Part shown: positions 7,480 through 14,256 of the stretch, piece by piece
Layout: the number at the start of each line of letters is the position of its first letter
How positions within the stretch are numbered: the first letter of the stretch is position 1
Assembly: GCA_947253135.1 (NCBI GenBank)
Contig: CAMXYS010000033.1
Span: forward strand, 1-14,256
DNA: 14,256 nt
Direction of reading: 5' to 3'
Source: an uncultured Clostridia bacterium
GTDB taxonomy: Bacteria; Bacillota; Clostridia; Saccharofermentanales; Fastidiosipilaceae
The notes under the pieces: model-generated
Seen by the model: the letters and a program-made list of their open reading frames with translations, nothing else
Database searches by the model: none
Told to the model about the DNA's origin: nothing
Position numbers and translations under genes: made by a program

Positions 7480-9765
7480 ATGCTGCAACGACAGGCCGGG
7501 GCCGGAATGAAACGGAAATTTAAATCAACTCAGTCCAAAGCACCTAACAGCTATTCGCCTAAGTCTCGCTTTATCAACCGCGAATTGAGTTGGCTCGAAT
7601 TCAATGATCGGGTTTTGGACGAGGCGAGAGATCGCAAAAATCCCTTGATGGAAAGACTGAGCTTTTTGTCGATCACTCAGTCCAATTTAGATGAGTTTTT
7701 TATGGTGCGAGTCGCCTCTTTAAGAGATCAAGAAGAACTGGGTTACTACACAGCTGACGGGTCCGGACTCACTCCGGCTGATCAGCTGCAGGCGATTTGT
7801 GAGCGCACCCACGTCATGGCCAACCGGATGTATTCAACTTACAACCGCATGATTCGGCCGGCCCTGCAGGCAGAAGGATTTTATATCCGCCGTCCGGAAG
7901 AATTGACCGGTCGGCAGAAAGAGCTGGTTAAAAGCTATTTTAACCGGACCGTCTATCCGATTTTGACACCGATGGCAGTTGACAGTAGCAGGCCCTTCCC
8001 CTTAATCAGCAACAAGGAAATCAACCTCGCGATCCTGCTCCGCCCCAGCGATGATAAAAAGGCGGACCCGGTTTTTACGACCATTCAAGTGCCGGGTGGC
8101 ATCCCCCGTATTTTTGTGCTGGAACCTGAATTCACTGGGAAAAAAGAAAAGCGGGCGGGCAGTCATGTGGAAGTCATTTTGCTGGAGGACATTATCTCTA
8201 TGTGTCTGGGTCGTTTTTTTACCGGACATGATATTTTGGCCGCCGGTTGCTACCGCATCATGCGCAATGCCGACTTGGAATTACGTGAAGAGGATACCCC
8301 GGATCTTTTGGATGAAATTGAACACCAATTGCGCCTCAGAGAGCGGGGGGAAGTCATCAAACTCGAAATCGATGATGGCATGAACGATGATCTTTTAGCC
8401 TATTTAATTGAGTCTTTGGCTGTCGACCCTGACTATGTCTACCCTATTAACGGGCCGCTGGATTTGACCGTTCTTAATAAGTTCAGGTCGCTGCCGGGCT
8501 GCAAAAAAAGAGAAGATCTTTACTACCCTGACTTCAGGCCTTGCCCGGTCAGTATGTATGAGGCTAAATTGACTGAATTGAGACGACTTGGCAGGGGGGC
8601 TGAAGCCGGTGAGGAGCCTGCTGAGGTCCCGATTTTTGAGGCGATCGGTCAGGGCGATATTTTTATGTACCACCCATACGAGAGCTTTGATCCGGTCCTG
8701 CATTTCATTAAGGAGGCAGCCCATGACCCCAAAGTCCTGGCCATCAAACAGACGCTCTATCGCATTAGTGGTAACTCCCCGATTATCACTTATTTGATGG
8801 AGGCAGCGGAAAACGGCAAGCAAGTTTTTGTTCTAGTCGAGCTAAAAGCCCGTTTCGATGAAGAGAATAATATCCACTGGGCCCGGGCTTTGGAAAAGGC
8901 CGGCTGCCATGTGGTCTACGGTTTGCTGGGCCTTAAAACACACAGCAAAATAACCTTAGTTGTGCGCGAAGAGGCCGATGGTATCCGTCGCTATGTCCAC
9001 CTAGGGACGGGCAACTACAACGATCAAACTGCTCGTATCTATACTGACATGGGGATTTTCACCTGTCGCCCGGAATACGGTGAGGATGCCACGGAGTTTT
9101 TCAACATGCTGTCCGGCTTCAGTCAACCGGACAACTGGCAACGTTTAATCCCGGCTCCTCTCTGGATGCGCAAACGCTTTAACAATTTGATTGACCGTGA
9201 GATCAAACATGCTCAAGCGGGTCGGCCTGCCGGTATTATCGCCAAGATGAACTCCCTCGTCGATGAGAAGATTATCGATAAGTTATACGAAGCTTCCCAG
9301 GCCGGTGTACAGATTGATTTGATCGTCCGAGGTATTTGTTGCCTGCGGCCGGGTGTGCCGGGCTTGTCGGACCAGATCAGAGTGAGATCTTTAGTGGGCC
9401 GGTATTTGGAGCACGCTCGCATTTATTACTTTACCAATGGAGGGTCGCCGGACCTCTATCTGTCTTCGGCCGACTGGATGCCCAGAAATCTTAATCGGCG
9501 GATAGAGCTTTTGTTCCCGGTAGAAGATGAGACTTGTTTTGCCAGAGTCAAGGAAATTTTAGATTTACAGTTGGCCGACAATATCAGGGCGCACCTGGGC
9601 CAGCCGGACGGCTCCTATCGCAAACCGGATTTGCGCGGGGTGCAATCTTTGGACAGCCAGGTGGCCTGTTGTCGTTTAGCGATCGAAAGAAGCAAAGCTA
9701 AACAGTCATCAGCGGGCTCCGCCTTGCCCTTTATCCCCCTGTCTAATCCCGTGACAGAGAGCTGA
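7480..9765 (+). CDS. ppk1: Polyphosphate kinase 1
   Basis: Ppk1 reversibly polymerises the gamma-phosphate of ATP into long-chain polyphosphate. The 761-residue product covers the full family length: N domain with FINRELSWLEFNDRVLDEA (31-49) and SNLDEFFMVRV (68-78), a head domain, and two phospholipase-D-like C domains. The autophosphorylated histidine lies in LKTHSK (H488), and the second conserved histidine is in GRYLEHARIYYF (H645). SSADWMPRNLNRRIELLFP (662-680) is also typical. I prefer ATG 7480 because AAGGAGG (7468-7474) sits 5 bases upstream; the in-frame ATG 7462 that overlaps the ppx stop has no such site. The first 25 residues and the last 30 are poorly conserved and basic or Ser-rich. 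An intrinsic terminator follows at once, so this is the last gene of the operon. Confidence 0.97.
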   Translation: MLQRQAGAGMKRKFKSTQSKAPNSYSPKSRFINRELSWLEFNDRVLDEARDRKNPLMERLSFLSITQSNLDEFFMVRVASLRDQEELGYYTADGSGLTPADQLQAICERTHVMANRMYSTYNRMIRPALQAEGFYIRRPEELTGRQKELVKSYFNRTVYPILTPMAVDSSRPFPLISNKEINLAILLRPSDDKKADPVFTTIQVPGGIPRIFVLEPEFTGKKEKRAGSHVEVILLEDIISMCLGRFFTGHDILAAGCYRIMRNADLELREEDTPDLLDEIEHQLRLRERGEVIKLEIDDGMNDDLLAYLIESLAVDPDYVYPINGPLDLTVLNKFRSLPGCKKREDLYYPDFRPCPVSMYEAKLTELRRLGRGAEAGEEPAEVPIFEAIGQGDIFMYHPYESFDPVLHFIKEAAHDPKVLAIKQTLYRISGNSPIITYLMEAAENGKQVFVLVELKARFDEENNIHWARALEKAGCHVVYGLLGLKTHSKITLVVREEADGIRRYVHLGTGNYNDQTARIYTDMGIFTCRPEYGEDATEFFNMLSGFSQPDNWQRLIPAPLWMRKRFNNLIDREIKHAQAGRPAGIIAKMNSLVDEKIIDKLYEASQAGVQIDLIVRGICCLRPGVPGLSDQIRVRSLVGRYLEHARIYYFTNGGSPDLYLSSADWMPRNLNRRIELLFPVEDETCFARVKEILDLQLADNIRAHLGQPDGSYRKPDLRGVQSLDSQVACCRLAIERSKAKQSSAGSALPFIPLSNPVTES

Positions 9766-9803
9766 AGATAAGCGATCGGATTGCTTGATCAGCTTATCTT
9801 TTT
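9766..9803 (+). terminator. Intrinsic terminator of the ppk operon
   Basis: AGATAAGC (9766-9773) pairs perfectly with GCTTATCT (9792-9799). Above it GATC (9774-9777) can pair with GATC (9787-9790), leaving one bulged A. A T tract follows (9799-9803). It begins immediately after the ppk1 stop codon. Confidence 0.85.
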
Positions 9804-9961
9804 CGTCTAAATGGCTTGCAATTAATCCCAATAGGCTGATCAGCGGTGTAGGAGAAGTTGAATAATTGCAAAGAAAATTGTTCTTTAAAGCTCAAGCATT
9901 CAGCTGTTGGATTTTTACAAAAATTCACTAAGTTCCGAAGTCGATATTATTCTTTGTAAAA
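9804..9961. other. Intergenic stretch between converging terminators, no gene seen
   Basis: No open frame with a ribosome binding site and no RNA gene is recognisable here. It contains a perfect 10-base palindrome GCTGATCAGC (9835-9844) that shares TGATCAGC with the ppk terminator stem. It also has a second copy of CCGAAGT (9936-9942), which matches one arm of the tRNA terminator. It lies between the ends of two converging transcripts. Confidence 0.5.
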
Positions 9962-9992
9962 GAAAAACGCCGAAGTGTTTAACTTCGACGTT
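9962..9992 (-). terminator. Intrinsic terminator of tRNA-Pro
   Basis: Read on the minus strand, AACGTCGAAGT (complement of 9982-9992) pairs over 11 positions, including one G-U, with ACTTCGGCGTT (complement of 9966-9976). The loop is TAAAC and a run of T follows. It begins 8 bases downstream of the mature tRNA 3' end. Confidence 0.88.
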
Positions 9993-10000
9993 TCGCGGAA

Positions 10001-10073
10001 TCGGAGTGACTGGACTCGAACCAGCGGTCTCCTGCTCCCGAAGCAGGCGCTTTACCACCTAAGCCACACCCCG
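10001..10073 (-). tRNA. tRNA-Pro (anticodon CGG)
   Basis: On the minus strand the sequence folds into a full cloverleaf. The acceptor stem is CGGGGTG/CACTCCG with one G-U pair, and the discriminator is A. The D arm is GCTT-AGGTGGTA-AAGC. The anticodon arm is CCTGC-TTCGGGA-GCAGG, giving anticodon CGG, which reads the proline codon CCG. The variable loop is AGACC, and the T arm is GCTGG-TTCGAGT-CCAGT. The C1-G72 first pair is typical of bacterial proline tRNAs. The 3' CCA is not encoded (TTCC follows), so it must be added by the nucleotidyltransferase. It stands alone, with its own promoter and terminator. Confidence 0.96.
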
Positions 10074-10088
10074 ATCAAGTGCTTTAAC

Positions 10089-10116
10089 ATCTTACCACAT
10101 TCTTTTGAGCTGTCAA
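10089..10116 (-). promoter_or_regulatory. Promoter of tRNA-Pro
   Basis: On the minus strand a perfect TTGACA -35 box (complement of 10111-10116) is followed by a 16-base spacer and TAAGAT (complement of 10089-10094), preceded by TGG as an extended -10 element. The predicted start is about 8 bases before the tRNA 5' end, giving a very short leader. Confidence 0.78.
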
Positions 10117-10162
10117 ATGCTGTGGCTGACAATTCTTCCCTAGTGAAGTCGCTAACCGGCCG

Positions 10163-10197
10163 TTTTAATGCTCGACTGATTAACTGAGCATTTAAAA
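10163..10197. repeat. Inverted repeat between the divergent tRNA and pyr promoters
   Basis: TTTTAATGCTC (10163-10173) is mirrored by GAGCATTTAAAA (10186-10197) with one extra T and a 12-base spacer. It has the form of a hairpin or a dyad protein-binding site. Neither side carries a proper T tract beyond the stem, so a terminator role is doubtful. No gene is seen in 10117-10280. Confidence 0.45.
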
Positions 10198-10279
10198 TGT
10201 TTGTTTTGTGCATTTTATAGAAAGTTTGCTGTGGTTGCCAAAAAGTAGGCGGACTGCGCTTTAGCTATTAGTTTGGAGG

Positions 10280-10288
10280 TGCTATACT
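10280..10288 (+). promoter_or_regulatory. Promoter of the pyr operon (extended -10)
   Basis: TGCTATACT combines a near-consensus -10 box (10283-10288) with the extended TGn element. A weak TTTAGC (10260-10265) lies at 17-base spacing. Transcription should start near 10295, directly before the PyrR-binding hairpin at 10297. Confidence 0.68.
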
Positions 10289-10296
10289 GTCTACGA

Positions 10297-10326
10297 CCTT
10301 TTAAGAAGTCCCGTGAGACTTTAAGG
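10297..10326 (+). promoter_or_regulatory. PyrR-binding anti-antiterminator hairpin
   Basis: The lower stem is CCTT (10297-10300) with AAGG (10323-10326). After an asymmetric purine-containing bulge, the upper stem is AAGTC (10306-10310) with GACTT (10317-10321). The hexaloop CCGTGA (10311-10316) fits the conserved CNGNGA loop of PyrR sites. From known Bacillus biology, PyrR with bound UMP stabilises this hairpin, which blocks the antiterminator and lets the terminator form. Confidence 0.88.
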
Positions 10327-10417
10327 GTGCAAACATAAAGAGGCTTTACGGTTGTCTTTGCTTTTAAATTTCCGGCCGGTCAATCCCGGCTGTCTTTGCG
10401 CCCGCCCGTTCTCACGG
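10311..10417 (+). promoter_or_regulatory. Antiterminator fold of the pyr leader
   Basis: Two helices exclude both the PyrR hairpin and the terminator. CCGTGAGA (10311-10318) pairs perfectly with TCTCACGG (10410-10417), and GGGTGCAAA (10325-10333) pairs with TTTGCGCCC (10395-10403) with one G-U. A symmetric 6-by-6 internal loop separates them. Two small hairpins can form in the enclosed loop: TAAAG/CTTTA (10336-10348) and GCCGG/CCGGC (10375-10390). Confidence 0.78.
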
Positions 10418-10430
10418 CAGCGGTTTTTTT
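10402..10430 (+). terminator. Regulated terminator of the pyr leader
   Basis: CCGC-CCGT (10402-10409), loop TCTC, then ACGG (10414-10417) and GCGG (10420-10423) with a CA bulge, followed by seven T (10424-10430). It lies 44 bases before pyrR, and its 3' arm and loop are captured by the antiterminator. Confidence 0.87.
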
Positions 10431-10473
10431 ATGCTATTTTGCAAAAATGAAGGCGAAAAGAGGGAGGTAAAAG

Positions 10474-11019
10474 GTGCGCATTAAAGCGGAAATTATGGAC
10501 GAACAGGCTATTCAACGAGCTCTGAAGCGAATCGGGCACGAGATTGTAGAGCGCAATGCCGGTGTAGACAATCTTTTGGTAGTCGGCATTCAGAGGAGAG
10601 GGGTTCCGCTGGCCCGCAGGATTGCTGCCCATATAGCGACCATCGAAGGACATGAGCCCGAAGTCGGAACTTTGGATATAACCTTTTACCGAGATGATCT
10701 GAGCCTTTTGAGTGAGTCGCCGACGGTCAATGCGACCAATATTCAAGCGGAATTGAACAACCGTATTATTTTGCTGGTAGACGATGTCATCTATACCGGA
10801 CGAACGATCCGAGCTGCCATTGAAGCCTTGTTTGATATGGGGCGACCGGCTGCCATTCAACTTGCCACCCTGATCGACCGAGGTCACCGTGAGTTGCCGT
10901 TTCGGCCTGACTATGTCGGCAAAAATATTCCGACTTCTAAAAATGAACAGATCGAGGTGGCAGTCAAGGAAATAGATGGCTATGACCGGGTTGTCCTAGG
11001 TGAAAGGAAGGAAGCTTAA
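10474..11019 (+). CDS. pyrR: PyrR, UMP-sensing pyr attenuator and uracil phosphoribosyltransferase
   Basis: PyrR binds the pyr leader RNA in the presence of UMP and favours termination; many members also make UMP from uracil and PRPP. The 181-residue protein has the usual length and the type I phosphoribosyltransferase PRPP loop ILLVDDVIYTGRT (99-111). Further family marks are GIQRRGVPLARRIA (38-51), the DITFYRDDL hood segment (68-76) and LIDRGHRELPFRPDYVGKNI (133-152), which is characteristic of PyrR. The GTG start is preceded by GAGGGAGGT (about 10460-10468). It is the first gene after the attenuator, so it controls its own synthesis. It ends one base before pyrB. Confidence 0.96.
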   Translation: MRIKAEIMDEQAIQRALKRIGHEIVERNAGVDNLLVVGIQRRGVPLARRIAAHIATIEGHEPEVGTLDITFYRDDLSLLSESPTVNATNIQAELNNRIILLVDDVIYTGRTIRAAIEALFDMGRPAAIQLATLIDRGHRELPFRPDYVGKNIPTSKNEQIEVAVKEIDGYDRVVLGERKEA

Positions 11020-11020
11020 A

Positions 11021-12010
11021 ATGGGCCTAAAATCTAAAGATCTCTTGGGCATGCAGCAGTTGGACAAGACGGAAATTGAATTGATTTTAAAAACGGCTGC
11101 ACAGATGAAAAAGGCCCTCTTATCCGGACACAAAAAAACCACGCACCTGCAGGGCAAGTCAGTCGTGACCTTGTTTTATGAAAATTCAACACGCACCCGT
11201 CTGTCGTTTGAGATGGCAGCTAAGTTTATGGGTGCTTCAGCGGCCAATATAGCCGCCTCAGGGAGCAGCATTCGCAAGGGTGAAAGTCTGTTGGACACGG
11301 CCTTGACCATTGAACATATGGCCACAGATTTCATTGTCATGCGCCACAGTTCTGCCGGCGCCCCTCATTTCTTAGCGGACCGTGTCAGCTCGTCTGTAAT
11401 CAATGCCGGTGACGGTATGAATGAGCATCCGACCCAATCGCTCTTAGACCTTTTGACCATGAGCGAACAGTGTGGCCGTTTGGACGGCTTAAAGGTGGCT
11501 GTGGTAGGGGACATTGCCCACAGTCGAGTAGCCCGCTCCAATATCTGGGCCTTGACCAAATTAGGTTCTGCAGTCAGGGTGGCAGGACCCGGTAGCATGA
11601 TGCCACCGGAGTTAAAACAGTCCGGCGCTATTGTTTGCGCCAGTGTCAAAGAAGCCTGTGAAGATGCTGATGTAGTTATGGCCCTGCGCCTGCAGTTGGA
11701 GCGTCAACAAAGTGCTTTGTTCCCATCAATTGCTGAATACAGCCGTTTTTATGCCGTGACACCGGAGGTCTTGGCTGTGGCCAAACCGACAGCCTTCCTG
11801 ATGCACCCGGGCCCATATAATCACGGTATGGAGATGACCAGCCCCTTGCGCTATGGCGATCGGTCCTTTATTGATGAGCAGGTCACCAATGGTGTCGCCT
11901 GCCGCATGGCTGTACTTTCTTTGTTAAATGCCAGACGCAATGAGTTGGGTTTAACTGTCCCGGCTTTGCGGGCCAGGCCGTGGTTGGAGCAGGCTCGCTT
12001 GTCGCTGTGA
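11021..12010 (+). CDS. pyrB: Aspartate carbamoyltransferase, catalytic subunit
   Basis: It condenses carbamoyl phosphate with aspartate to carbamoyl-aspartate, the committed step of pyrimidine synthesis. The 329-residue chain contains the carbamoyl phosphate loop ENSTRTRLSFE (54-64), SSIRKGES (82-89), HPTQSLLDL (136-144), VVGDIAHSRVARSN (161-174), the aspartate-binding RLQLERQ (223-229) and HPGPYNHGME (262-271), where most family members have NRG in place of NHG. I chose ATG 11021, with AAGGAAGGA at 11005-11013, over the in-frame GTG 11000 inside pyrR. No pyrI regulatory subunit follows, so the enzyme is probably a plain catalytic trimer controlled at the transcript level by PyrR. A 90-base gap separates it from pyrC. 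Confidence 0.96.
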   Translation: MGLKSKDLLGMQQLDKTEIELILKTAAQMKKALLSGHKKTTHLQGKSVVTLFYENSTRTRLSFEMAAKFMGASAANIAASGSSIRKGESLLDTALTIEHMATDFIVMRHSSAGAPHFLADRVSSSVINAGDGMNEHPTQSLLDLLTMSEQCGRLDGLKVAVVGDIAHSRVARSNIWALTKLGSAVRVAGPGSMMPPELKQSGAIVCASVKEACEDADVVMALRLQLERQQSALFPSIAEYSRFYAVTPEVLAVAKPTAFLMHPGPYNHGMEMTSPLRYGDRSFIDEQVTNGVACRMAVLSLLNARRNELGLTVPALRARPWLEQARLSL

Positions 12011-12100
12011 AGGAGAATTTGAGGAGATCACCGGGGTAAGCAAAGATATGAATTGATGGAGAACTCATTACAACCGGCAAAGAGGAGTTAGTGAAAAAAG

Positions 12101-13447
12101 ATGATGGAGCAAATCAAAAACAAGACTGAACAACTGGACTTAGATCGTGGAACGGCAGCCTTCAGTCAGACGGCAGTAGCCTTGTCGCTAAAAGGAAGAA
12201 TTAGAGATGTGGTGACGGTCGACCCGGCTGTGGGTGAAGCAAGGCGTGATGTTTACTTTGCCGATGGCCTTTTTGCAGAGCCATTCGCCGGGCCTTACGA
12301 CCTGGATCTGGCAGCGGACGATTTATTGTTGTTGCCGGGCTTAATTGACGCCCACGCTCATTTAAGAGACCCGGGTCTGGAATATCGTGAAACGATCAAA
12401 ACCGGTACGCGCAGTGCAGTGGCGGGGGGCTTTACAGGAGTGGCTTCTATGCCGAATACTAAGCCGGTAGCTGACAATGCCGCCGTGGTCACCTATATTT
12501 GCAGCAAGGCCAAGGCGGAGGGCTATTGCAAGGTCTACCCGATCGGGGCAGTCAGCAAGGGGCAAGCGGGCAGCGAGTTGGCGGAGATCGGGCTGATGAA
12601 AGAAGCAGGGATTGTGGCGATTTCGGATGACGGCTCTCCGGTCAGCACTGCTGCAATGATGGAGAAGGCCATGGTCTATGCAGCCGATTTTGGTTTGACT
12701 GTGATCGACCATTGTGAAGATATGACCTTGGCAGAAGGGTCGATGAATGAAGGCTACAACTCCACTCGTATGGGCGTGAAGGGGATCCCTTCAGCAGCTG
12801 AAGATATCATAGTAGCCAGAGACTTAATTCTAGCGGAATATTTGAAGTTGCCGGTACACATCGCCCATGTCAGCACAAAGGGGGCAGTCGCTATGATTCG
12901 TCAGGCTAAAAGTAGGGGGGTACAGGTGACAGCAGAAACCTGTCCACATTATTTTGCCCTGACCGATGATGCCTGTCTCGGTTTTAACACCTATGCCCGT
13001 GTCAACCCTCCCCTGCGGCAGCCGGAAGATGTGGCCGCTATTATCGCCGGGCTGGCTGACGGAACGATCGACGTCATTGCAACCGACCACGCCCCCCACC
13101 ATGCCGACGAAAAAGAAGTTGAATTTGACCGGGCCAATAATGGCTTTGTGGGTTTCGAGACAGCCCTGGCTCTGGGGTATACTTATCTTGTCCAACCGGG
13201 TCACCTGAGCTTGCTTGAATTGGTCGATAAAATGACCCGACAACCGGCTCGGTTGTTCGGGCTTCCTACCGGCAGCTTAAAGGTGGGGCGCCCGGCTGAT
13301 TTTTGCCTGTTTGACCCGACTGCTACCTGGCAGGTTGACCGGTTTAGGCAGGCTTCAAAGGCACAAAATTCACCCTACCAGGGTGTAGCTTTGCAAGGTT
13401 TAGTCAAATTGACAGCCGTAGATGGAAAGGTAGTATTTGCCCTATGA
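12101..13447 (+). CDS. pyrC: Dihydroorotase (type I)
   Basis: A zinc amidohydrolase that cyclises carbamoyl-aspartate to dihydroorotate. The 448-residue protein shows the metal site HAHLRDPG (H85, H87), MPNTKP (117-122), AISDDGSPV with the bridging Asp (173-181), IDHCED (H204), HIAHVSTK (H256) and IATDHAPHH with the catalytic Asp (D328 or D329). A C-terminal composite domain follows (GRPADFCLFDP). The first 30 or so residues precede the normal amidohydrolase beginning and are poorly conserved. The start is not certain: AGAGGAG (12081-12087) lies 13 bases before ATG 12101, which is longer than ideal. A second ATG follows at 12104. It ends in an ATGA overlap with pyrF. Confidence 0.94.
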   Translation: MMEQIKNKTEQLDLDRGTAAFSQTAVALSLKGRIRDVVTVDPAVGEARRDVYFADGLFAEPFAGPYDLDLAADDLLLLPGLIDAHAHLRDPGLEYRETIKTGTRSAVAGGFTGVASMPNTKPVADNAAVVTYICSKAKAEGYCKVYPIGAVSKGQAGSELAEIGLMKEAGIVAISDDGSPVSTAAMMEKAMVYAADFGLTVIDHCEDMTLAEGSMNEGYNSTRMGVKGIPSAAEDIIVARDLILAEYLKLPVHIAHVSTKGAVAMIRQAKSRGVQVTAETCPHYFALTDDACLGFNTYARVNPPLRQPEDVAAIIAGLADGTIDVIATDHAPHHADEKEVEFDRANNGFVGFETALALGYTYLVQPGHLSLLELVDKMTRQPARLFGLPTGSLKVGRPADFCLFDPTATWQVDRFRQASKAQNSPYQGVALQGLVKLTAVDGKVVFAL

Positions 13448-14256
13448 CACATTTTGCAGACAGACTGTTATTGGAGATTCGCCACAAGCAAAATCCGACT
13501 GTATTGGGATTGGATCCGTTGCCGGCTTATGTTCCCGAGTTCATTAAAGCAGAGGTGGCAGCGGAGGTAGAGGCCCCCTTGGCAGTGGCAGCAGAGAGTC
13601 TTTATCGCTTTAACTGTGGATTGATCGACGCCACCGCTGACCTGATACCGGCTGTTAAACCTCAGCTGGCTTATTACGAGCTGTATGGAGCTCCCGGTCT
13701 TCAGGCCTTCCGCAAGACTTGTGCCTACGCAACGGCCAAGGGTCTGGTTGTGATCGCAGACGGCAAGCGCAATGATATCGGCTCGACCGCTGCCGCCTAT
13801 GCCCGGGCCTATCTGGGCCAGACAGACCTCGCCGAAGGTCTATCGACAGCCCTATATGAGATTGATGCACTGACTGTCAATGCCTACCTGGGCTTTGACG
13901 GGATTGAACCTTTTTTGAATACGGGCAACCTGCGTGGCAAGGGCTGTTTTATCTTGGTTAGAACGTCCAACCCTTCAGCCGGTGATTTTCAGGACCTTGA
14001 ATTAAAAGATGGCCGCTTACTCTACGAAGCGGTGGCAGACAAGGTCAACGAATGGGGCAGCTTGTTTGCCGGTGAATTAGGCTACTCTTCTGTCGGAGCG
14101 GTGGTCGGAGCCACTTGGCCGGCCCAAGCGGAGGCCTTGCGCCAGCGTCTTCCTCAAACCCTATTCCTGGTGCCGGGCTACGGCAGCCAAGGCGCCGGCG
14201 GTGCTGATGTTGCCCCGGCCTTTGATGATAACGGCGAAGGAGCCATTGTCAATGCC
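13444..14256 (+). CDS. pyrF: Orotidine 5'-phosphate decarboxylase, type 2 (partial, cut by window end)
   Basis: It decarboxylates OMP to UMP, the last step of de novo pyrimidine synthesis. The frame is open from ATG 13444 to the window end (271 codons, no stop); the family is around 300 residues, so only the C-terminus is missing. Family marks are LGLDPLP (21-27), RFNCGLID (55-62), VKPQLAYYE (71-79), the catalytic ADGKRNDIGST (105-115), DALTVNAYLGFDG (141-153), RTSNPSAGDFQ (173-183), VGATWP (221-226) and the phosphate-binding VPGYGSQGAGG (243-253). The ADGKRND plus VGATWP combination marks the type 2 subfamily. The start overlaps the pyrC stop as ATGA and has only a weak, distant ribosome site, so translation is probably coupled. 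Confidence 0.95.
   Translation, partial: MTHFADRLLLEIRHKQNPTVLGLDPLPAYVPEFIKAEVAAEVEAPLAVAAESLYRFNCGLIDATADLIPAVKPQLAYYELYGAPGLQAFRKTCAYATAKGLVVIADGKRNDIGSTAAAYARAYLGQTDLAEGLSTALYEIDALTVNAYLGFDGIEPFLNTGNLRGKGCFILVRTSNPSAGDFQDLELKDGRLLYEAVADKVNEWGSLFAGELGYSSVGAVVGATWPAQAEALRQRLPQTLFLVPGYGSQGAGGADVAPAFDDNGEGAIVNA

Noticed and set aside
8404..8823. A 139-codon minus-strand frame inside ppk1
   Set aside because: It overlaps the conserved Ppk1 core on the other strand and resembles no protein family.
9975..10187. A 70-codon open frame on the + strand
   Set aside because: It runs antisense through tRNA-Pro and its terminator and promoter and has no ribosome binding site.
10429..10887. A 152-codon minus-strand frame opposite pyrR
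   Set aside because: It is antisense to a clear PyrR and has no recognisable domain; it is a by-product of the codon pattern of pyrR.
12830..13243. A 137-codon minus-strand frame inside pyrC
   Set aside because: It is antisense to conserved dihydroorotase motifs; nothing supports expression.
1..14256. CRISPR array, insertion sequence, prophage, toxin-antitoxin or retroelement
   Set aside because: I looked for regularly spaced repeats, transposase or recombinase motifs, terminal inverted repeats and small paired genes on both strands and found none; the isolated tRNA shows no nearby duplicated 3' end or integrase.

Overview
The window looks like a chromosomal, housekeeping stretch of a Gram-positive Bacillota genome, most likely a clostridial lineage. 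The grounds are a SepF division protein, a HemZ-type radical SAM enzyme, a type II pantothenate kinase, strong purine-rich ribosome binding sites, extended -10 promoters, and a pyrimidine operon led by pyrR with a textbook PyrR attenuator. Every protein gene is on the + strand; the only minus-strand gene is a tRNA. I see no insertion sequence, CRISPR array, phage gene or integration scar. The species cannot be named from this sequence.

Left block (1-5046): sepF, a hairpin that looks like a terminator, then a tightly packed run of a family 2 glycosyltransferase, a type II pantothenate kinase (CoaW), a HAD phosphatase and a HemZ-like radical SAM protein. The last four overlap or lie within 13 bases of each other, so they are probably one transcript, although their functions are mixed (surface glycan, CoA, phosphatase, tetrapyrrole).

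Middle block (5125-9803): an extended -10 promoter drives three genes: a shikimate-kinase-like P-loop protein with an unusual 72-residue basic N-terminal tail, an exopolyphosphatase/GppA-type protein with a C-terminal HD domain, and polyphosphate kinase Ppk1. The block ends in an intrinsic terminator. This is a polyphosphate make/break unit with an unexplained small-molecule kinase at its head.

Intergenic block (9804-10473): tRNA-Pro(CGG) lies on the minus strand with its own promoter and terminator, back to back with the pyr promoter. An inverted repeat lies between the two promoters. The pyr leader carries a PyrR-binding hairpin, a two-part antiterminator and a terminator.

Right block (10474-14256): pyrR, pyrB, pyrC and pyrF (cut by the window end) form a de novo UMP operon. 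PyrR bound to UMP should stabilise the anti-antiterminator and stop transcription before pyrR when pyrimidines are abundant.

I did not find a clearly new defence, mobile or secretion system. The most unusual items are the basic-tailed shikimate-kinase-like protein next to ppx-ppk, the hairpin-rich leader between sepF and the glycosyltransferase, and the low-complexity HAD tail that overlaps the hemZ start.
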